DNA of 64,000 bases from Paenibacillus sp. MMS18-CY102 (GCF_009789195.1 NZ_WSTC01000008.1:62001-126000), one strand, 5' to 3'. Shown: positions 1-8,344, counted from the first letter of the stretch. A program made the numbers and translations. Notes: generated by a model from the sequence alone, not told the origin.

Positions 1-1
1 C

Positions 2-274
2 GCTGGCGCACTTGGCACAGCGTTCCTCGTTACGATCATGTCCAATAAGACGGCATCCCAAGTGAAGCATTTGGTTGCGGCGAATGGCATTGATCCTTCG
101 GATAAAGAAAAAATGGCTGGTGTCGTGCACGAAGCAACAATTTATGGCATCAACCACTCGTTCGTCGTTGCAACGTGGATGTCAGTCGCTGCGCTCGTGC
201 TTGCATTCTTCATTCGTAAAGTGAAGCCACATGAAGAACCGGCCAAGGATCCGCAGCCAACAGCGCAGAGCTAA
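2..274 (+). CDS. MFS drug exporter (DHA2 type), 3' end only
   Basis: The reading frame is open from base 2, so this is the last 90 residues of a protein that starts outside the window. It begins with a hydrophobic segment (AGALGTAFLVTIMS), then a charged loop, one more membrane helix around WMSVAALVLAFFI, and a basic and acidic tail. This ending is typical of 14-helix EmrB/QacA (DHA2) major facilitator exporters, which expel drugs by proton antiport. The internal ATG at 38 is in the middle of a helix and is not the real start. A strong terminator follows. The exact substrate cannot be told from the fragment. Confidence 0.7.
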   Translation, partial: AGALGTAFLVTIMSNKTASQVKHLVAANGIDPSDKEKMAGVVHEATIYGINHSFVVATWMSVAALVLAFFIRKVKPHEEPAKDPQPTAQS

Positions 275-302
275 GGCTAACGTTCTTTTCGCTTATTCAT
301 CC

Positions 303-341
303 AACCTCCAATGCCGCCGTTAAAGGTATTGGAGGTTTTTG
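303..341 (+). terminator. Intrinsic terminator of the MFS exporter
   Basis: A 13-bp stem (303-315 with 325-337 region, one G-T pair) repeats AACCTCCAATGCC against GGTATTGGAGGTT around a 9-base loop and is followed by a T run. Confidence 0.9.
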
Positions 342-421
342 CGTTTCCCACAAGTACTGCCGCGTTGTCATATGCTATACTTTAGCTAATAAATGGGACA
401 GGTGACTGGCAGAGAGAGCAG

Positions 422-1366
422 GTGGGGAAATTGATATTAGCGGTAGAAGAACGTGATCGGCTTGTTCAGTTGTTGAATGAGCAGCAAAAGAAATACATTT
501 CGGAATCGTTAATTCGCGGGCGCAGAACGGTGTTTGCTAATGAGATGGCAAAGCAAAAGGGCTTTCACATCCCAGAGGATACGGATGCTGCGCAGATCGA
601 GCTGCTGCTTAACGATTGGATATATACAGGGTATGTTGACGCTGGAATGGTTTCGCCTGATTTGCGCTGCGAATGCGGCAGGCCGCTTCGTTACCAGCAC
701 CGGGTTGAGCATAAGGAAACGGGCGAAGTGAAGCATTTTGGCATTGAGCATTTGAAAGAGCATCTGGCGATTGACAGTTCGGTTGTATCAGCGATTAAGA
801 AAGGCTTTGAAGCGATTGATTATGAGCTGGACGAACTGTTAATCAAGCTAAATGGCGGGTGGAATCAAGATCCTGAGCTAGTGGTAACGGATCGATTGCC
901 TGATGATGTTGCAGCACATCTTAGGCTAGGCCTTCCTCTATTGGAAAGGCAAGTGAATCGCCTGCGCCAAATTCGTACAGCCTCCCAGCCGAGCCGCCCT
1001 AAGCCTGCAATTGAACAGTCCCCGGCCGCTGCCAAAGTTACAATCTTCGATGAACCGTTGGATTTGTTTGCATGGCAGGAGCAAGTGGAGCAAGCAGAGG
1101 AACAGAAGGAATCACCTGCATGGGAGCTGCAATACGGTTTACAGGCGCCAACACGCCGTTATTTGCAAAGCGGGATGAAGAGCGCCCGAGTCATTTGCGA
1201 GCTGCTCATCACGGAACACGGTGCGAGCGATCTTAGGTTTCTAACAGGAAAACCTAGGCTTTATTTGAGCGTTTGCTCGTTTATCGAGTCGCTGGACGGC
1301 GTACAGCCGGAATATGTTGGCCAAGAGGACCGTTGCTATATTTTCCAGAAACCGCTAGACAATTGA
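422..1366 (+). CDS. Conserved hypothetical protein with Cys pair
   Basis: A 314-residue soluble protein starting with GTG. I do not firmly recognise it; the N-terminal 110 residues, with RGRRTVFANEMAK, an acidic stretch and CECGRPLRY (residues about 82-90), resemble a Bacillota domain of unknown function (possibly DUF3895, from memory and unconfirmed). The CxC pair with a following His-rich EHKETGEVKHFGIEH stretch could bind a metal. Residues 190-225 are a Pro/Ala-rich linker and the C-terminal 90 residues form a second compact region (YGLQAPTRRYLQSG onward). It is followed after 20 nt by an acetyltransferase gene on the same strand, so both may be cotranscribed. Confidence 0.7.
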   Translation: MGKLILAVEERDRLVQLLNEQQKKYISESLIRGRRTVFANEMAKQKGFHIPEDTDAAQIELLLNDWIYTGYVDAGMVSPDLRCECGRPLRYQHRVEHKETGEVKHFGIEHLKEHLAIDSSVVSAIKKGFEAIDYELDELLIKLNGGWNQDPELVVTDRLPDDVAAHLRLGLPLLERQVNRLRQIRTASQPSRPKPAIEQSPAAAKVTIFDEPLDLFAWQEQVEQAEEQKESPAWELQYGLQAPTRRYLQSGMKSARVICELLITEHGASDLRFLTGKPRLYLSVCSFIESLDGVQPEYVGQEDRCYIFQKPLDN

Positions 1367-1386
1367 ATCTATTTGGAGGGCAAACC

Positions 1387-1959
1387 ATGATCGAATCGAT
1401 TCCATCTTTTATTTCCGATGCACATGTGACAGAAGATATTTTTGCAATTCAAGCAAAAGAAGATGATACGGCAGAGGTCATGGCGCTGCTCATCCAGACG
1501 GCCGAATGGTTTAAGCGCAATGGTTCAACACAGTGGAGCGGATTGCTGCAAGGCGAGGATTCGCATAACACGAAGGATGCTATCGTCCGGGGGCAAGTAT
1601 ATGGGTTTAGAAGCGGAAGCCGTGCGAACGCGCTTGCCGGCATTGTAATGTTGCTGCAGCAGCCAAGCGCATGGGACCGCGAGCTATGGGGCGAAGAGGG
1701 ACACGAAGGAGCGGCCTATTTGCATCGGCTTGCGATCTCACGTGATTTTGGCGGCATGCGCCTAGGTGAGCATATCATGCAATGGGCGGAGCGCGGGGTT
1801 CGTTTCCCCGGACAAGATCGGATTCGGTTGGATTGCATTAATTCGAACCCTTTCTTGAACAGCTTTTATCGTAAAGCAGGCTATAGCTACATGGGAGAAG
1901 CGTTCATCGCCGTTACCTCACTAGGCTTCAGCAAATTCGAGAAAGTGGTATCACGATAA
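1387..1959 (+). CDS. GNAT-family N-acetyltransferase
   Basis: A 190-residue acetyltransferase of the GCN5-related fold, which moves an acetyl group from acetyl-CoA to an unidentified amine. The acetyl-CoA binding region is LHRLAISRDFGGMRLGEHIM (about residues 114-133), followed by the typical late motif of strand plus helix, RLDCINSNPFLNSFYRKAGY. The ATG at 1387 is chosen because TTTGGAGGG lies 9 nt upstream; the same frame is open further up but would overlap the preceding gene by about 90 nt. It ends before a clear terminator. Confidence 0.85.
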   Translation: MIESIPSFISDAHVTEDIFAIQAKEDDTAEVMALLIQTAEWFKRNGSTQWSGLLQGEDSHNTKDAIVRGQVYGFRSGSRANALAGIVMLLQQPSAWDRELWGEEGHEGAAYLHRLAISRDFGGMRLGEHIMQWAERGVRFPGQDRIRLDCINSNPFLNSFYRKAGYSYMGEAFIAVTSLGFSKFEKVVSR

Positions 1960-1988
1960 TAGAAGAATGTAAATCATTTGTTCATATA

Positions 1989-2016
1989 AAGGTTGCGATT
2001 CATCGCGGCCTTTTTT
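1989..2016 (+). terminator. Intrinsic terminator
   Basis: A 10-bp stem AAGGTTGCGA/TCGCGGCCTT (two G-T pairs) with loop TTCA, followed by six T. Confidence 0.88.
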
Positions 2017-2050
2017 GCATGCGCATATATTCCGATATTGTAAAATGTAG

Positions 2051-2056
2051 TATAAT
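2051..2056 (+). promoter_or_regulatory. Likely sigma-A -10 box
   Basis: TATAAT with only a weak -35 upstream. It sits after the terminator and would place the transcript start near 2063, upstream of the TTG start at 2124. Confidence 0.45.
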
Positions 2057-2123
2057 TCCAAATAGTTAGATCGCTATGGTATTTCGTGATTGCATTTACA
2101 ACATTAGGTTAGGAGCGAATCAC

Positions 2124-2651
2124 TTGGCCAATCGTGCGATTGCTTGTTTAACTATTGTTCGTCAAATGAATAGCGGGGACATACTTACGATACATGAAGC
2201 GTTGGGCCAAATCGGCAGGCAATTATCTGTGGAGGATGTTGCGTGCTGCTGGCGGGAAAACTTGTCCGGCGATCGGATCACGTTGCTCGCCTACCAAGGA
2301 GACCAGCTAGCCGGATGGTCGCATCTTCTTGCCACGTCAGCCTATCCAAGCTTTGCGGTGCAAGGCATTCCAGAAATTCAGGACCTCATTGTGTGGCCAA
2401 CCATGCGGAGGCAGGGCATAGCGAAAGCGCTGATGGCTGAGATCGAATCGATCGCTTTTCGCAAATTTGGCATCGTCGGCCTAGGGGTTGGATTGTACGC
2501 GGATTATGGCATTGCGCAACGTTTATACGCAAAACGCGGTTATTTGCCTGATGGTCATGGGATTATGCACCGTAATGTTTCAGTAAAACCAGGGTTTGAA
2601 TTGCAGGTAGATGATGATCTATTGCTTTACTTGACCAAGGAAATGCTGTAA
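2124..2651 (+). CDS. GNAT-family N-acetyltransferase
   Basis: A 175-residue GNAT protein. The acetyl-CoA site is visible as IQDLIVWPTMRRQGIAKALM (about residues 91-110), with the R-x-x-G-I-A signature, and the C-terminal GIAQRLYAKRGYLPDG motif matches the family. The frame is open to an ATG at 2076, but the TTG at 2124 has AGGAG at 2111-2115, 8 nt upstream, while 2076 has no ribosome site and lies only about 13 nt after the predicted transcript start; I therefore prefer TTG. The substrate is unknown. Confidence 0.82.
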   Translation: MANRAIACLTIVRQMNSGDILTIHEALGQIGRQLSVEDVACCWRENLSGDRITLLAYQGDQLAGWSHLLATSAYPSFAVQGIPEIQDLIVWPTMRRQGIAKALMAEIESIAFRKFGIVGLGVGLYADYGIAQRLYAKRGYLPDGHGIMHRNVSVKPGFELQVDDDLLLYLTKEML

Positions 2652-2666
2652 ACGAAAGGTACGGTG

Positions 2667-2715
2667 GTGAAGCGGCAGTCGTGGGATGCGAAAGCGCCCA
2701 AAGCTGCCGTTTCAC
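2667..2715 (+). terminator. Hairpin, possible terminator
   Basis: GTGAAGCGGCAG pairs with CTGCCGTTTCAC (12 bp, one G-T) across a 25-base loop. There is no T run, so termination is uncertain. Confidence 0.4.
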
Positions 2716-2739
2716 GTAATAAGCTCAGCCAAACTTGGT

Positions 2740-2768
2740 TTGACAGGCTTAGTTGTCTGATATATAGT
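2740..2768 (+). promoter_or_regulatory. Promoter of marR-MFS operon
   Basis: TTGACA (2740-2745), 17-bp spacer, TATAGT (2763-2768). The last T of the -10 box is the first base of a 12-bp palindrome. Confidence 0.75.
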
Positions 2769-2779
2769 TGTTATAACAA
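2768..2779 (+). promoter_or_regulatory. MarR operator candidate
   Basis: TTGTTATAACAA is a perfect 12-bp palindrome directly after the -10 box, at the transcript start. MarR-family dimers bind such palindromes, so autorepression by the adjacent regulator is the natural reading. Confidence 0.65.
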
Positions 2780-2812
2780 TTATTTTGGGTTGCAAAAAGG
2801 ATGTGTGTTGAT

Positions 2813-3265
2813 GTGCCAATAGATCACAAAGGCCTAGAACGGTCGATCGGTTTCATGACTGGCATGACGTATCGCAAGCTCTCGGCACTGCTGCAAAATC
2901 GGCTAAAGCCATTCGAGATTACACCGGAGCAATGGTCGATTTTATACCAGATTGACCGTGCAGATGGCTTAATACAGAAAGAGATTGCGGAACGGGCTGG
3001 CAAGGACAAGCCGACGACAACGAGAATATTGGACTTGCTTGAGGAGAAAGGGTTGATTTTCAAAAAAGCAGGCACGAAGGACCGGCGTTCCTTCCTCGTA
3101 TACATCACGGATAAGGGCAGGCAGATGATGCAAGAAACGCTGCCTATTGAGAAGCAGGTAGTAGCAGAAGTGAGATCATGCATGACACCTGAAGAATATG
3201 ACACCTTAATTCGATTAATCAGCAAAATATCCGACCAAATTGACAGCATGATTGAAGACAACTAG
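2813..3265 (+). CDS. MarR-family transcriptional regulator
   Basis: A 150-residue winged-helix regulator. It has an N-terminal dimerisation helix, the recognition region LIQKEIAERAGKDKPTTTRILDLLEEKG, and the wing AGTKDRRSFLVYITDKG with the conserved DRR. Such proteins repress a neighbouring transporter until a small aromatic or toxic ligand binds. The frame opens at an ATG (2801), but AAAAAGGATGTG at 2794-2805 matches the anti-SD at 10 of 12 positions and is correctly spaced from the GTG at 2813, so GTG is preferred. The gene overlaps the ribosome site of the MFS gene 11 nt downstream, a tight operon. Confidence 0.88.
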   Translation: MPIDHKGLERSIGFMTGMTYRKLSALLQNRLKPFEITPEQWSILYQIDRADGLIQKEIAERAGKDKPTTTRILDLLEEKGLIFKKAGTKDRRSFLVYITDKGRQMMQETLPIEKQVVAEVRSCMTPEEYDTLIRLISKISDQIDSMIEDN

Positions 3266-3276
3266 GAGAGATGAAG

Positions 3277-4488
3277 ATGTCACATCAAGAATCCGCAACT
3301 AGATTATGGACGGTATCTTTTATCGCGCTTTCCGTAAGTTCATTTTTATTGTTTTTCAATTTACAAATGTTATTATCCTCGTTCCCAACCTACGTTAAAT
3401 CGGAGTTCGGCGCTGGCGATCTCGGGGTGAGCCTCGTTACAAGCGTGTTCGCAGCATCAGCTATCATAACCCGTTTTGGAACAGCCGTGCTTATGCGTAA
3501 GCTTCCTCGTGCAATGATTTTGTACATCGGTGTCGCACTCGCCACCTTAACGACAGCATTATATGTCGCAGCTGGCTCTATTGGCTCTTTGCTTGCCATG
3601 CGGGCTGGCTACGGCGTCGGTTTCGGCATGGCGAGCACGATCATTCCTACGCTTGTATCGCAAATTATTCCAGCCGCTAGAATTGGAGAGGGCATTGGCT
3701 ATTTCGGCTTGTCTTCAAGCCTTGCCATGTCGATGGGGCCGGCTATCGGGATGAACGTGATGAAGCACGCAGGTTTTGGCACGCTCGTTGCAGCAGGTGC
3801 TGCGACACTCCTGTTCATCGTGCCGTTGCTGCTCATCACACGAGCGATACCGCCACAACCCAAACTTCAGAACGCTGCTCCTGCGATCATCGCCCATCAT
3901 GCAAAGCCTAGAAGCATTCCCATACCGCTCCTGTTTCCTGCACTGCTCAATACGTTGCTTTCCATCACGTATAGCGGCTTGTTGAGCTTTATTGCTTTGT
4001 TCGGGCAATCGGTTCATCTGGAGCAAGTTGGGCTGTTTTTCTTGTTCAACGTCATTACGATCCTAATTGTAAGGCCGATATCAGGCAAATTGTTCGATAG
4101 CCGCGGCCCCGCAACTGTCCTTATTCCTGCTGCAATTAGCGTTATTGCTAGCATGCTTGTGCTTGCCCATACAGTGTCCATGCCGATGCTTGTCCTATCT
4201 GCGTTGTTATATGGCCTTGGATTTGGCGCCATTCAGCCGACACTGCAAGCATGGATGATCCGTGTTATGCCGAAGGAGAAGCATGCAGCTGCGAATAGCA
4301 TGTTCTATAACTCCACCGATTTTGGCGTTGCGATTGGGGCTCTTTTGCTTGGGGCGATTTCATCTGCAACCTCCTATAGTGTGATGTACCAATACGCTGG
4401 TGGCTTTATGGCGTTATTCCTCATTTTATTCGTTACCTATTTGCGGTATAATGGAGTGATGGAGTTTACGAACGATGTGGAGGCATAG
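3277..4488 (+). CDS. MFS transporter
   Basis: A 403-residue, about 12-helix major facilitator protein in the plasma membrane. Residues 10-30 form the first helix and the loop after helix 2 and 3 carries FGTAVLMRKLPRAM, a variant of the MFS loop motif; the second half repeats it (GKLFDSRGPATVL). Cotranscription with a MarR regulator suggests export of the regulator's ligand. ATG 3277 is preferred over ATG 3271 because AGGAG at 3264-3268 gives 8-nt spacing. The ligand cannot be inferred from sequence. Confidence 0.87.
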   Translation: MSHQESATRLWTVSFIALSVSSFLLFFNLQMLLSSFPTYVKSEFGAGDLGVSLVTSVFAASAIITRFGTAVLMRKLPRAMILYIGVALATLTTALYVAAGSIGSLLAMRAGYGVGFGMASTIIPTLVSQIIPAARIGEGIGYFGLSSSLAMSMGPAIGMNVMKHAGFGTLVAAGAATLLFIVPLLLITRAIPPQPKLQNAAPAIIAHHAKPRSIPIPLLFPALLNTLLSITYSGLLSFIALFGQSVHLEQVGLFFLFNVITILIVRPISGKLFDSRGPATVLIPAAISVIASMLVLAHTVSMPMLVLSALLYGLGFGAIQPTLQAWMIRVMPKEKHAAANSMFYNSTDFGVAIGALLLGAISSATSYSVMYQYAGGFMALFLILFVTYLRYNGVMEFTNDVEA

Positions 4489-4493
4489 CCCGA

Positions 4494-6437
4494 TTGACAA
4501 CTTATCCGTTTGAATTTGATCCCGGTACACCTTTCATGCAACAAGCAAGCGATTGGATTGCTGACGTATTTTATGAATTGCTTCCGGAAGCTGGCTTTGA
4601 GGTACGGGATGAGCAAATCTACATGGCATTCCAGCTCGAACGTGCGTATAACGAGAAAGCGACTATTTTCGCTGAAGCCGGTGTTGGGACAGGCAAAACG
4701 CTCGTCTATTTGCTCTATGCAATTACTTATGCACGATACACCCGCAAGCCGGCCATTATCGCCTGTGCGGACGAATCCTTAATCGAGCAGCTCGTGAAGC
4801 CGGAAGGCGACATTGCGAAGCTGGCACGGCATTTGAACTTAACGATCGATGCGCGCCTTGGCAAGTCACCCGATCAATATATCTGTTTGAATAAGCTAGA
4901 TGAAGCTCGCGTTAATGCGGAGGAAGCAGTAGTATTCCGCGATATTTATGATAGCTTGCCTTCATTCGTTCATCGGCCGGACACGATGCAAGCTTTTCAT
5001 CCTTATGGCAATCGCAAAGATTATCCTGAGTTGGCAGACGCGGAGTGGAACGAAATTGGCTGGGACGTATTCCAGGATTGCTTAGTATGCCATCAGCGCC
5101 ATCGGTGCGGCCAAACGCTCTCGCGCGAGCATTATCGCAAGTCGGCGGACCTCATTATTTGTTCGCATGATTTCTATATGGAGCATGTATGGACGTATGA
5201 TGCGAGAAAGCGCGAAGGGCAATTGCCTTTGCTGCCGGAGCATAGCTCGGTCGTCTTTGACGAAGGGCATTTGCTCGAAACTGCTGCACAACAAGCGTTG
5301 ACGTACAAGCTGAAGCATTCCTTGTTCGAGAGCATCGTCACCCGATTGCTCGATGGTGAGGTGCGAGAGACGCTTGCGCTTGCTATCGAAGAAGCGATCT
5401 ATGCGAGCGAATCGATGTTTAAACTGCTGGAGCAGCATAGTGTTGCCGTTCCGGCGTCGAATCGCAAAGAAATTGTTTTAAACGATTCGCTGATTCGCGA
5501 AATCAACCGTTTTAGCAGCCAGCTTGCGGTGATTGAAGAGGAGCTGGTATTTGAGAGCGGCTTATATACGATTGACGACTATCAGCTCAAAATCGTAGAA
5601 GAGCATCTCGAGATGATCCAGCTTGCGCTTTCTCTGTTCAAACAGCCGGAGATGCTCATTTCGTGGGTCATGGAGGACCAGGACGGCATTACGCTGGTCA
5701 TCATGCCGCGTAAGGTGAAAGAGATTTTGCAAGAACGCGTATTTGCCCGGAAAATGCCCGTCATTTTCTCATCGGCGACGCTATCGGTTGATGGTTCATT
5801 CGATTATATTGCGCACAGCTTAGGCATTAAGGATTATCTGTCGTTTACTGTCGCGTCACCATATGATTATGCCGAGCAAATGAAAACGGCGCTTCATGCC
5901 GAATCCGAGAGCCATTCTGCTCAAAAGATGCAATCAGTGCTAGCCGGATTGCAGAAATCGGAGGGCGGTTCCCTTATTTTATTCCCATCCTTCGAGGAGC
6001 TAGAGCAATTCCGGCGCGATCTGGCGCAATATCCAGAGGCGAAGGAGATTCGGTTCTTGTTCGAGGGCTCTGCGGAAATTAGCCACCTGATCTCTACGTT
6101 CCAAAACGATGAACGAAGCGTTTTATGCGCGGTTACGCTATGGGAAGGTTTGGACATCCCAGGGCCGTCGCTTGCACATGTCATCATATGGGCGCTGCCA
6201 TTCCCGCCAAACGACCCGGTCTTCGCTGCGAAGCGGAAGGATGCGTCTGATCCATTCCATGAGGTTGACATGCCGTATATGCTGCTGCGATTAAAGCAAG
6301 GTGTAGGCCGGTTAATTCGTACGCGAGAGGATCGTGGCGATGTGGCTATATATGGCGAGCAGCTTAATCGTCACGATGTACTGGAGCAAGTAGAGAAATT
6401 CCTGCCGCCTGGCGCAGAGAGGATGTCAGCATGCTAA
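4494..6437 (+). CDS. DinG/XPD-type Fe-S DNA helicase
   Basis: A 647-residue superfamily 2 helicase that would unwind DNA 5' to 3' using ATP. Walker A is EAGVGTGKT (61-69), the Walker B box is DEGH (256-259), motif III-like is SSATLS, and motif VI is QGVGRLIRT near residue 607. Four cysteines (131, 196, 199, 205), in ICL and DCLVCHQRHRCG, lie between Walker A and B exactly where XPD/DinG/YoaA proteins bind a 4Fe-4S cluster. Unlike B. subtilis DinG it has no N-terminal exonuclease domain, so it is nearer to YoaA. Start is TTG with GGAGG 10 nt upstream, inside the end of the MFS gene. It overlaps the next gene by 7 nt, implying coupling. Confidence 0.9.
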   Translation: MTTYPFEFDPGTPFMQQASDWIADVFYELLPEAGFEVRDEQIYMAFQLERAYNEKATIFAEAGVGTGKTLVYLLYAITYARYTRKPAIIACADESLIEQLVKPEGDIAKLARHLNLTIDARLGKSPDQYICLNKLDEARVNAEEAVVFRDIYDSLPSFVHRPDTMQAFHPYGNRKDYPELADAEWNEIGWDVFQDCLVCHQRHRCGQTLSREHYRKSADLIICSHDFYMEHVWTYDARKREGQLPLLPEHSSVVFDEGHLLETAAQQALTYKLKHSLFESIVTRLLDGEVRETLALAIEEAIYASESMFKLLEQHSVAVPASNRKEIVLNDSLIREINRFSSQLAVIEEELVFESGLYTIDDYQLKIVEEHLEMIQLALSLFKQPEMLISWVMEDQDGITLVIMPRKVKEILQERVFARKMPVIFSSATLSVDGSFDYIAHSLGIKDYLSFTVASPYDYAEQMKTALHAESESHSAQKMQSVLAGLQKSEGGSLILFPSFEELEQFRRDLAQYPEAKEIRFLFEGSAEISHLISTFQNDERSVLCAVTLWEGLDIPGPSLAHVIIWALPFPPNDPVFAAKRKDASDPFHEVDMPYMLLRLKQGVGRLIRTREDRGDVAIYGEQLNRHDVLEQVEKFLPPGAERMSAC

Positions 6438-6730
6438 CGATTACGGAATATAGCGTAGAGTTTATTAAAGATCCGTTCGGCATTCTTGCCGGCAAACGAT
6501 ATGAGTTTATTCTCGATCTAGACGTGCCCGATGACGATGAGCTTTATCAAGAGCTAGGCGTGTACGCGCGTGTAATCTATAGCTTAGAAGAGAGTGCTTC
6601 CCGCATCGTTCGGTATGAGCTGCGCGAGCGTTCGACGGACCGTTATCTCGAGATCGAACTCGAGGATGAGGAGCTTGCGGTCCTTGCAGATTTTTGCCGA
6701 GAGCAGTTGGCATCCGGAGAGATTAACTAA
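6431..6730 (+). CDS. Small conserved hypothetical protein
   Basis: A 99-residue, very acidic soluble protein (MLTITEYSVEFIKDPFGILAGKR... ) whose ATG lies inside the stop region of the helicase gene. The opening ITEY-x(6)-DPFGIL-x-GKRYEF pattern is one I associate with the Bacillaceae/Paenibacillaceae family DUF6509, from memory only. No catalytic motif is visible. The overlap with the helicase suggests translational coupling and perhaps a joint role. Confidence 0.75.
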   Translation: MLTITEYSVEFIKDPFGILAGKRYEFILDLDVPDDDELYQELGVYARVIYSLEESASRIVRYELRERSTDRYLEIELEDEELAVLADFCREQLASGEIN

Positions 6731-6756
6731 GATAGCGTTAAATTAAACGAAATAAG

Positions 6757-6786
6757 TTGCCGTGGACGGCAGCAGTTCGATATAAT
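6757..6786 (+). promoter_or_regulatory. Promoter of leader RNA / antiporter
   Basis: TTGCCG (6757-6762), 18-bp spacer, TATAAT (6781-6786). Transcription would begin near 6793, 130 nt before the antiporter start. Confidence 0.6.
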
Positions 6787-6792
6787 AAAGGA

Positions 6793-6884
6793 ACAAAAGC
6801 ATACGCAAGAACTGGAGGAGCCTGTCATTTACGGGATACCTCTGTTCATGGAAGGGGAGACTGTATCTTACAGTCTCCCTTTTT
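6793..6884 (+). ncRNA. Terminated leader RNA or small RNA upstream of antiporter
   Basis: From the predicted transcript start to a strong terminator (6855-6884) there are about 90 nt with no convincing reading frame. This layout, promoter, short structured RNA, terminator, then gene, is that of an attenuator or riboswitch, or of an independent small RNA. I do not recognise a known riboswitch consensus in it. Confidence 0.45.
6855..6884 (+). terminator. Strong terminator before the antiporter gene
   Basis: Perfect 11-bp stem GGGAGACTGTA/TACAGTCTCCC with loop TCT and five T. It precedes the antiporter gene by 38 nt. Confidence 0.9.
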
Positions 6885-6922
6885 GCGTTATACAGCATTC
6901 ATTTATTTATAAGAAAGGCGTG

Positions 6923-8089
6923 ATGGGATTGGCTATTTTCTTAACCCTCGTATTAGTTATTGCAGCAACTAAGCTGGCCGGAGACTTGGCTGTACGCATC
7001 GGGCAGCCTTCTGTGCTTGGCAAGCTGCTCGCAGGCATTCTGCTTGGCCCAGCAGTGCTTAATTGGATCGAACCTAGCGCATTGATCCATGATTTCTCAG
7101 AGATAGGCGTCGTATTGCTGATGTTCATAGCGGGGCTTGAGACGGATTTAGATCAACTCAAACGAAATTGGAAAGCCTCTTTCGCCGTTGCGATAGGCGG
7201 AATCGTACTGCCTTTCATCGGTGGCTATGGGGGCGCACAAGCAATGGGGCTGGCAAATGCCCATTCCATCTTTATTGGCTTGTTATTATGTGCTACATCC
7301 GTAAGCATTTCGGTCCAGACGTTGAAGGAAATGAACCAGCTTCATTCGCGGGAAGGCACAACGGTACTCGGTGCTGCAGTCGTTGATGATGTCATTGTCG
7401 TGCTGCTGCTGGCCATTATGATGAGCATGTTAGGCGGAGAGTCAGACGTCTCGTTGTCTATGGTGTTTATCAAAAAAGCTGTTTTCTTCATCGCCATCCT
7501 GCTGGCCGGTTGGTTTGCCGTTCCGTATGTGATGAAACGTTTGTCTGCAATCCATGTAACAGAAGCTGTCATGAGCCTTGCGCTTGTGTTCTGTTTGTTG
7601 TTCGCGTACTTCGCTGAGAAGATGGGCGTGGCAGGCATTATTGGCGCTTTCGCAGCAGGCATCAGCATAGCACAAACCCCTTTCAAGCATGAAGTTGAAC
7701 AAAAGGTTGAGCCGATTGCCTATACGTTGTTCGTCCCCGTTTTTTTCGTTAGCATCGGCTTAAATATTACGTTTGCGGGCCTAGGCAGCCAGATTGTATT
7801 TCTCGTCCTCATCGCTCTGATCGCCATCGCTAGCAAATGGTTAGGAGGCGCGCTGGGCGCACGCATGACCGGATTTGGCAATCGGTCTTCGCTTGCCATC
7901 GGAGCAGGCATGATTTCCCGTGGAGAGGTGGCGCTTATTATTGCAACGACCGGGCTTGAAGCGAGCTTGCTTCCAGAGCAGTATTTTACATCGATCGTAC
8001 TGGTAGTTATCATAACGACGCTTGTTACGCCACCGTTACTCAAAATGATGTTTCGTTCACAACCTAAACTCAAAAAAATAACAAATTAA
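6923..8089 (+). CDS. Cation:proton antiporter, CPA2 family
   Basis: A 388-residue integral membrane protein of the monovalent cation:proton antiporter-2 family (NapA/KefB/YjbQ-like), exchanging Na+ or K+ for H+. Visible landmarks are the N-terminal LAVRIGQPSVLGKLLAGILLGP, LLMFIAGLETDLDQLK, the discontinuous-helix ion site VLGAAVVDDVIVVLLLA with its Asp pair, and GMISRGEVALIIA in the last third. There is no RCK/TrkA domain. The frame stays open upstream to 6848, but that would translate through the terminator; AAAGG at 6914-6918 supports ATG 6923, with TTG 6929 a possible alternative. Control by attenuation in the leader is possible. Confidence 0.88.
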   Translation: MGLAIFLTLVLVIAATKLAGDLAVRIGQPSVLGKLLAGILLGPAVLNWIEPSALIHDFSEIGVVLLMFIAGLETDLDQLKRNWKASFAVAIGGIVLPFIGGYGGAQAMGLANAHSIFIGLLLCATSVSISVQTLKEMNQLHSREGTTVLGAAVVDDVIVVLLLAIMMSMLGGESDVSLSMVFIKKAVFFIAILLAGWFAVPYVMKRLSAIHVTEAVMSLALVFCLLFAYFAEKMGVAGIIGAFAAGISIAQTPFKHEVEQKVEPIAYTLFVPVFFVSIGLNITFAGLGSQIVFLVLIALIAIASKWLGGALGARMTGFGNRSSLAIGAGMISRGEVALIIATTGLEASLLPEQYFTSIVLVVIITTLVTPPLLKMMFRSQPKLKKITN

Positions 8090-8120
8090 TACAAATTCAC
8101 ATCATATTGTATTGTTTTTT
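8088..8120 (+). terminator. Weak terminator after antiporter
   Basis: AATACAA/TTGTATT 7-bp stem with 12-base loop followed by GTTTTTT. Confidence 0.5.
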
Positions 8121-8188
8121 CCAAAAGAGGTTATTTTAAATACAGCTTAGCGATAAGCAAGTTCCTAACACGAAGGGAGATGTTTTAA

Positions 8189-8224
8189 ATGGCAAATACT
8201 ACTTATATGGTGGTTTGGCCTTAA
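8189..8224 (+). CDS. Possible 11-residue leader peptide
   Basis: ATG to TAA encodes MANTTYMVVWP. AAGGGAGAT lies 7-9 nt upstream, an excellent ribosome site that is hard to explain otherwise. Tandem terminators follow within 100-180 nt. It could be a leader peptide of an attenuator or a decayed gene start; function unknown. Confidence 0.35.
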   Translation: MANTTYMVVWP

Positions 8225-8317
8225 AACTGAATAGCAGGCATATGTGAAAAATGCGGGGAAATTCCGTGTTATTTGGTATGCCATCCTAAGTAACCTTTCG
8301 TGAATATTGCTGTTTGC

Positions 8318-8344
8318 AGATACGATGAAGGTCGTATCTTTTTT
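8318..8344 (+). terminator. Intrinsic terminator (first of tandem)
   Basis: AGATACGA/TCGTATCT, loop TGAAGG, then six T. Confidence 0.85.

Noticed and set aside
6848-6922. N-terminal extension of the antiporter from ATG 6848
   Set aside because: It would be translated straight through a perfect terminator hairpin; the sequence (MEGETVSYSLPF...) is the hairpin itself.
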